Assembly: GCF_000428145.1 (NCBI RefSeq)
Contig: NZ_ATZJ01000001.1
Coordinates: 186,001 to 250,000 of the forward strand
Reading direction: 5' to 3'
Length of the DNA stretch: 64,000 nt
Origin: Chitinilyticum litopenaei DSM 21440
GTDB taxonomy: Bacteria; Pseudomonadota; Gammaproteobacteria; Burkholderiales; Chitinibacteraceae
Position numbers and translations under genes: made by a program. Positions 59,553 through 64,000 of the stretch are shown here, in pieces. Under the pieces are notes generated by a model. That model did not search any database. It was not told the origin of the DNA and saw nothing but the letters and a program-made list of their open reading frames with translations. Within the stretch, counting starts at the first letter, position 1. Each line of letters begins with the position of its first letter.

Positions 59553-60595
59553 GCTGGCAAGATCCTTTCATCCTGAGAGAGTTCGTCAAGTGCAGCCAAT
59601 ACCGAGATGCAACTGACGTCCCTGACATCGAGTGAGGCAGGCTGTAGCAATTTGTAAGCGACGCCCCAAGGGTGCCACACGGTTGCATCACTCTGGCCAA
59701 AAAAACAAACGATTGGTTTACCAAGTGCAGCGGCAATGTGCATGGCTCCGCCGTCCGAGCAGACAACCTGATCTGCTAGCGATAAAGCTGCGATCAATTC
59801 AGGAAGCGCATGCGTTGGATAAGCCAAGATAGGCAGTCCGCTGCATTTTGCCATGATTCGTGCTGCCTTGTTGTCATCGCCAGGATGCAGGGGGTTGTCT
59901 TCCTCGCCTGGCGACCAAAGCAACAGCAAGCGCTTACCGCTGGTAGCCAGTAAGTGAGCAAGCTCGATGAAATGCTCTTCGGGCCAGCGTTGTGAAGATT
60001 TTCTGGCGCTGATGTGAAGAGCGATGAGCTTTGCATCAGAAGGGGCCTTTCCGGCGCAAGCAGCCAGCAGGGCACTCTGAGCGTGATCCCGTGAGCTAGG
60101 GTTGGGAAGGATCATTGCCGCAGGAGGTGTGCCACTGATTTTGAGTGGAGCCAGCAAGCGAAAGTTGCAGCATGCTTCATGCTCAGGGATAGCTGGCACG
60201 GCAATTGGCTGATCCAGATTATCGCGATTATCGCCATGCAGATCGAAACCGATGATATTCTTGCACCCAATCATCCGGGCAGTTCTTGCCATCCGGGCAA
60301 TACCACTACGCCCTGCCAGGATTGCCACATCGTATTTTTCACGCCTTAGCATCCAGATCTGTCGGAGGCGCTGCCAGTAAATGCCCAGCGAGCTTTCCCC
60401 TGATGCGCGGTGCTTCGCTTTCGAATAAATGAACACACGATCAATGAAAGGATGGTTCTCAATCAATGGTGCATTATAGCTATTAGCGAATAGATGGCAG
60501 ATTGCAGAAGGGTAGTGCTTCTTTATTGCTTCGAATAATGGCGTCGTGCACACCAGGTCGCCAATATTGTCACGACGGATCAGAAGGATTTTCAT
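59549..60595 (-). CDS. Glycosyltransferase family 9 (heptosyltransferase-like)
   Basis: A 348-residue GT9 enzyme: MKILLIRRDNIGDLVCTTPL is the diagnostic N-terminus, RTARMIGCKNIIGFD, the sugar-nucleotide segment LIALHISARKSSQRWPEEHF, and SDGGAMHIAAALGKPIVCFFG at the end. GT9 enzymes transfer heptose to lipopolysaccharide core. The gene is visibly less GC-rich than metXW, as are its upstream neighbours, typical of cell-surface polysaccharide loci. The start overlaps the ligase stop by 4 nt and its own stop overlaps metX by 4 nt. Confidence 0.92.
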   Translation of the reverse strand: MKILLIRRDNIGDLVCTTPLFEAIKKHYPSAICHLFANSYNAPLIENHPFIDRVFIYSKAKHRASGESSLGIYWQRLRQIWMLRREKYDVAILAGRSGIARMARTARMIGCKNIIGFDLHGDNRDNLDQPIAVPAIPEHEACCNFRLLAPLKISGTPPAAMILPNPSSRDHAQSALLAACAGKAPSDAKLIALHISARKSSQRWPEEHFIELAHLLATSGKRLLLLWSPGEEDNPLHPGDDNKAARIMAKCSGLPILAYPTHALPELIAALSLADQVVCSDGGAMHIAAALGKPIVCFFGQSDATVWHPWGVAYKLLQPASLDVRDVSCISVLAALDELSQDERILPA

Positions 60596-61842
60596 GCTGA
60601 CTTTCCGCTATTCCTGCTAGTGACATGTCCGGCAAGCAGCAGGCCCGCCAGCACAGCCATGGCTCGCCAGTTAATCGACTCGACCATGCCGTGTACCATG
60701 TATTTGGCAATCAGGCCGATACCTGCAGCAGTACAGAGTGCGCACTTCGTGGCAAGCGCTTGTCGCAGGGCAAGTAACGTGGCACCGTAGAAATAGGCCA
60801 GCAGTACTGCGCCGATGATGCCACCGGCAGCAAGGGTTTCCAGATAATTGTTGTGCGGCCCGAGGTTGATAATCCAGCTGAGTGTTTCCCTTGGTACCGA
60901 CCCGAGTGATTTTTGCCATTCCATATCGGTATTTGCCAATTCGGCAACGCCCGAGTGAAATGTTTTTTTTCCGAACCCGATGCCATGAAGCGGCGACTGC
61001 TGCCAGAGTTTGATTGCCGGAGTCCAGGTATACAGAACCCGGTCGTTTGTATAAGTCAAATTATCTAGCCGCGCTTTGAGCGGATTGTTGGGGACACTTA
61101 ATAGAATGGCAAAGCCTATTGCGCAGGAGGCAGCCATCAATCCAACTGTTTTGAGGTTCTTTATGTTTACCAGCAAGAGCAAGCCAAGTGAGGTGCCGAG
61201 GGCCAGCCAGACCCCGCGTGCAGCAGTGATGAACATCAGTATTGACAGCAGCAGTGCACCAAACCAGCCAGCCATACGGATTCGCCTGTCGTCGGCAATC
61301 TTGCCCGCCATCATCAGGAACGGGAAGCTGAGAAGCAACCGGCCCCCCCATTCCCGCAGTTTCGGATAGGCGGGTATCAGCACGTGATCGGCCAGCGATA
61401 GGCGATACCAATCTTGTGCATACCGGCCGATTGCCAGCAGTGCAAGCAGTACGATGAACAGACCGAAGCGCCGTTGACTGGCACGCTGCTGGAAAATCAC
61501 CGCATAGGGTATGAACATCTGCAGCATGATGCCCATCTCGCCTCTCCAGTCGTTCAGAGCGAGCGCAATTTGCCCGGACCAAGTGGTGGACAGCAAATTC
61601 CAGCAGGCAAATAGGAGCAGGGCAGCAAACAGATGGCTTTTCAGTAACAGCAGTTCCCGCCAGCGGGTCAGCCACAGATAGGGCAACAAGGTGACGATGC
61701 TGAGCACCAGTCCACCGTTGTAGAGCGCGTTCGCGTGGGGTAAAGCAAGCCCGGCGATCCAGGCATACAGCGCGAATTCACACAGGCCGTGCAGAATACG
61801 CGTAGTTCTTGTGGTGATTGGCACTTCAGTTGCAGGATTCAT
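60592..61842 (-). CDS. O-antigen ligase family membrane protein
   Basis: A 416-residue polytopic membrane protein with about ten to twelve helices. The large periplasmic loop contains the Wzy_C/WaaL-type segment HGIGFGKKTFHSG and NLGPHNNYLETLAAGGIIG. WaaL-like proteins join O-antigen or other glycans to lipid A-core in the periplasm. The ATG at 61842 is chosen; it overlaps the glycosyltransferase gene upstream by 17 nt, and the stop overlaps the GT9 start by 4 nt. Confidence 0.9.
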   Translation of the reverse strand: MNPATEVPITTRTTRILHGLCEFALYAWIAGLALPHANALYNGGLVLSIVTLLPYLWLTRWRELLLLKSHLFAALLLFACWNLLSTTWSGQIALALNDWRGEMGIMLQMFIPYAVIFQQRASQRRFGLFIVLLALLAIGRYAQDWYRLSLADHVLIPAYPKLREWGGRLLLSFPFLMMAGKIADDRRIRMAGWFGALLLSILMFITAARGVWLALGTSLGLLLLVNIKNLKTVGLMAASCAIGFAILLSVPNNPLKARLDNLTYTNDRVLYTWTPAIKLWQQSPLHGIGFGKKTFHSGVAELANTDMEWQKSLGSVPRETLSWIINLGPHNNYLETLAAGGIIGAVLLAYFYGATLLALRQALATKCALCTAAGIGLIAKYMVHGMVESINWRAMAVLAGLLLAGHVTSRNSGKSA

Positions 61843-62971
61843 AAATGTGGGCAAGGTGCTGGGCGACAAGCGGCCAGTCATGATGGTTTCGCGCGTAGTC
61901 GGCGGCTTGGTTGGCGACGCAGGCCAGCTCGTCGGGGGCGCTGAGTAACTCCCGGATTTGTGCTGCGAGAATGGCGGGACTGCGTGGTTCTTCCATCAGG
62001 AAACCGGTTTCGCCATGCCGGACAAATTCGGGCAGACCACCCTTGCGGGCAGCGAGTACCGGCACACCGGCTGCCATGCCTTCCAGACAGACCATGCCGA
62101 ATGGTTCTTCAAATTCGGACGGAACGACGAGCAGGTCTGCCGCCGGATAATGGTGCGACATGTCCTCTGGCTGTACGACGCCGATCCAATGCACCCGGTT
62201 TGCCAGTGGAGCCAGCAATTCACTCACTCGGTGCGCATACTGGGCTCGGGTATTATTACCTGTCACACGTTCTCCGATGATGACCAGATGAAGTTCTGGC
62301 AGGGTAGCACTGAGCAATGTGAATGCTTGTGCCAGGAGGAGCAATCCCTTTTCCGGTGAGATGCGTCCGGCAAACAGCAGAATCCGGCTGTTTGCCGGAA
62401 GTTGCGTTCGCCATTCGGGTTGCGGTTGTTTGGTCAGAAAGGCCTGCCGGTCAATGCCGTTGGTCAGAACGCGGATTGGCATTTCTGGGAGTTTTTGCCG
62501 ATACCAGCCGGCCAGATACTGACTGACCGTGACCAGGCAGCACGCCCGCAGATCTGGCGCTGTTTCCATCTCGTTGTGCATGTGCAGCAGGAGGGTGAAA
62601 CCTGGCAAGTGGCGAGCCAATTCGGAGTGCAGTTTGGGTGAATTGTGGGTATGTACGATGTGTGCACCGATGCGTCGGCAGTAGCGGGCTGCCCGGACGG
62701 CGTAGCCGCAAGGGTCAAGGCGAGTCCATTTCTGGAAAATACGTTTGTAGACCGGTGAAAGAGTGATCCGGTAAAAATGTACACCATCGCGTATTTCATG
62801 CTCCGGCGCGCTGTCATTCTCGCCCGTGCAGATGATGTGCGGCATATACTGCCCGCTGGCAGCCAGTTGGCGGCAGACTTGCCACATCCACCATTCGACC
62901 GCCGCGCCTTTTTTCGGGGGTATGTGCTGGATAGGCTGAGCAATCATCACAATATTGCGCATACCTCTCAC
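61826..62971 (-). CDS. Glycosyltransferase family 4
   Basis: A 381-residue GT-B glycosyltransferase. The N-terminal half has MIAQPIQHIPPKKGAAVEWW and HIVHTHNSPKLHSEL; the donor-binding half has LLFAGRISPEKGLLLLAQAF, LVIIGERV and VPSEFEEPFGMVCLEGMAAG, where the E-x7-E motif (EFEEPFGMVCLE) is the GT4 signature. It adds a sugar to lipopolysaccharide core or a surface glycan. The GTG at 62971 forms a GTGA overlap of 4 nt with the upstream gene; an ATG 9 nt downstream is also possible. Confidence 0.93.
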   Translation of the reverse strand: MRGMRNIVMIAQPIQHIPPKKGAAVEWWMWQVCRQLAASGQYMPHIICTGENDSAPEHEIRDGVHFYRITLSPVYKRIFQKWTRLDPCGYAVRAARYCRRIGAHIVHTHNSPKLHSELARHLPGFTLLLHMHNEMETAPDLRACCLVTVSQYLAGWYRQKLPEMPIRVLTNGIDRQAFLTKQPQPEWRTQLPANSRILLFAGRISPEKGLLLLAQAFTLLSATLPELHLVIIGERVTGNNTRAQYAHRVSELLAPLANRVHWIGVVQPEDMSHHYPAADLLVVPSEFEEPFGMVCLEGMAAGVPVLAARKGGLPEFVRHGETGFLMEEPRSPAILAAQIRELLSAPDELACVANQAADYARNHHDWPLVAQHLAHIYESCN

Positions 62972-64000
62972 CCTTTTTCCGTCATGGCAGCTAGGTGATT
63001 GCTCAGCTTGCGTGCACGTGCGAGCCAGGTGTAATCAAGCACAAGTGCTCTGGCCTGTTCCGCCAGCACGCTGGCCAGTGAGGAATTCGTTTGCAGCTGG
63101 CGGATGGCTGTTGCCAGTGCACCGGGATTTTCTGCCTCGAACAGATAGCCGCTTAGCTTGTGCTGCAAAACCTCGCGAATCGAGGGCAGATCGGCCGCGA
63201 TGACCGGTTTGCCCATGGCCATGTATTCGAACAGCTTCAGTGGCGAAGTGTACCGACTGCCAATGCTGGTTTTCGACAGCGGCAAAATGCAGACATCATG
63301 TTTGGCAATCAGCGCGAACCGCTCGGCAGGCGGGATAGGCCCCAGAAAGTGCACGCGATCCTGGCAGCCTAGCGCATTGCATTCCTGCCGCAGTTCGGCG
63401 ATACGCGGCTCGTTGCCGCCTGCAATATTCAGCATGGCGCCTTCGACCTGCGACATTGCGGCAAGCAGGGTCGAGATACCTTTCCACGGATGCAGGCTGC
63501 CCAGATACAGCAGTTGCAGAGGCGAATGCGGCTGCCATGCTTCGTCGCGCCAGCAAGTATTGGCTGCCGTCAGATCGACACCGTCGGGCAAGACATGGCA
63601 GGCCCGTATCGGGCCATAAGTGGCAGCAATGTCGTCGCACAACATTGAGGTCAGACCGAAAACAGCACGAGCCTGGCGGTACACCCGCTGTTCCCGTTGA
63701 CGCAGCTTGCGATATTTGTAGCGTTTGAGCAGACCCATCACAGGGTGTTCTTCCAGATAGGTCTGAGCGAATACCTCATGGGTTTCAAAAAACAGCGGAG
63801 TCTTGATGCCCCGCGACAGCAGCCAGTCCGCCAGCTTCAGGTTGCGAACATAGATGCCATCCACCGGGTGCTTCGCCAGCCAGCGCCAGACTTGCCAGAA
63901 GAAGAGTTTCTGGCTGTTGATCGGGAAATACCATTGACGGCGGTGATCACGCAGACCGTGGCGGGTTACACGCGGGTGCAGCGGCCTGGCCAGAATGGCT
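62968..64000 (-). CDS. Glycosyltransferase family 4/1, truncated by the window edge
   Basis: The frame is open through the right edge of the window, so the N-terminal part is missing; a GTG at 63864 is internal, because the upstream codons continue a sensible protein (YFPINSQKLFFWQVWRWLAK). The visible part holds FFETHEVFAQTYLEEHP, LPDGVDLTA, LLYLGSLHPWKGISTLLAAM and ILPLSKTSIGSRYTSPLKLF followed by EYMAMGKPVIAADLPS, the GT-B donor domain. It should act in the same surface-glycan pathway as its neighbours. Its stop overlaps the next start by 4 nt. Confidence 0.9.
   Translation of the reverse strand, partial: AILARPLHPRVTRHGLRDHRRQWYFPINSQKLFFWQVWRWLAKHPVDGIYVRNLKLADWLLSRGIKTPLFFETHEVFAQTYLEEHPVMGLLKRYKYRKLRQREQRVYRQARAVFGLTSMLCDDIAATYGPIRACHVLPDGVDLTAANTCWRDEAWQPHSPLQLLYLGSLHPWKGISTLLAAMSQVEGAMLNIAGGNEPRIAELRQECNALGCQDRVHFLGPIPPAERFALIAKHDVCILPLSKTSIGSRYTSPLKLFEYMAMGKPVIAADLPSIREVLQHKLSGYLFEAENPGALATAIRQLQTNSSLASVLAEQARALVLDYTWLARARKLSNHLAAMTEKG

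Overview
The window is GC-rich (about 60-65% by eye), densely coded DNA with short intergenic gaps. Gene content points to a free-living betaproteobacterium, most likely in the Neisseriales: a BPSS1780-type membrane protein, a MaoC-phosphotransacetylase fusion next to ackA, an adjacent metX-metW pair, many orphan SBP_bac_3 periplasmic proteins, and dRS3-like palindromes. A secreted GH16 enzyme with two chitin-binding-type modules and an RTX protease suggest a polymer-degrading soil or freshwater bacterium. No rRNA, tRNA or CRISPR array was seen. The taxonomic placement is inference.

Layout. 0-10 kb: an M10/serralysin-type RTX protease closed by a good terminator; an overlapping EVE / TauE-SafE / small exported protein trio; a 265-bp nested inverted-repeat element just upstream of an SRPBCC gene; NDH-2; an AT-rich orphan gene; a hemolysin III protein. 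10-18 kb: a repeat-rich gap, then GH16 divergent from an AraC regulator, a second SRPBCC paralogue, speG, MgtC, a GNAT, DUF1810, and dinB with a palindromic operator candidate. 18-29 kb: a possible small RNA with terminator, DUF2062, a CHASE2 nucleotide cyclase coupled to a FecR-domain protein, an AraC-GyrI regulator, three SBP_bac_3 proteins (one frameshifted at a G8 tract), ABM and VOC proteins, and a GNAT-dgkA-BPSS1780 operon. 29-34 kb: a copper-handling cluster (His/Cys-rich exported protein, TolC-like protein, multicopper oxidase, cupredoxin, DUF411). 34-46 kb: small regulators, CBS protein, DUF2007 membrane protein, ackA with the MaoC-Pta fusion, a degenerate lipoyl-domain protein, polysaccharide deacetylase and YgiQ. 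46-57 kb: YaeQ, membrane and hypothetical proteins, M14 carboxypeptidase, AhpC/TSA-like protein, argC, a DUF2185 protein, and an 830-residue protein with an N-terminal barrel-like region and C-terminal Ig-like repeats. 57-64 kb: a Gfo/Idh/MocA oxidoreductase, then a minus-strand chain of overlapping genes running glycosyltransferases, O-antigen ligase, heptosyltransferase-like GT9, metX, metW; the first gene runs off the right edge.

Beyond genes, the window is rich in dispersed palindromes. One family of about 50 bp has arms of the type GGGTATTG / CAATACCC and an inner hairpin; it sits mostly at gene 3' ends. Others are the nested 265-bp element plus a 41-bp fragment of it, two copies of a roughly 118-bp element with a Pseudomonas-REP-like core, dRS3-like elements bounded by CTCAGCAA, and CACAGAG-type inverted repeats. 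These look like small non-autonomous repeats, and several probably act as terminators or mRNA 3'-end structures.
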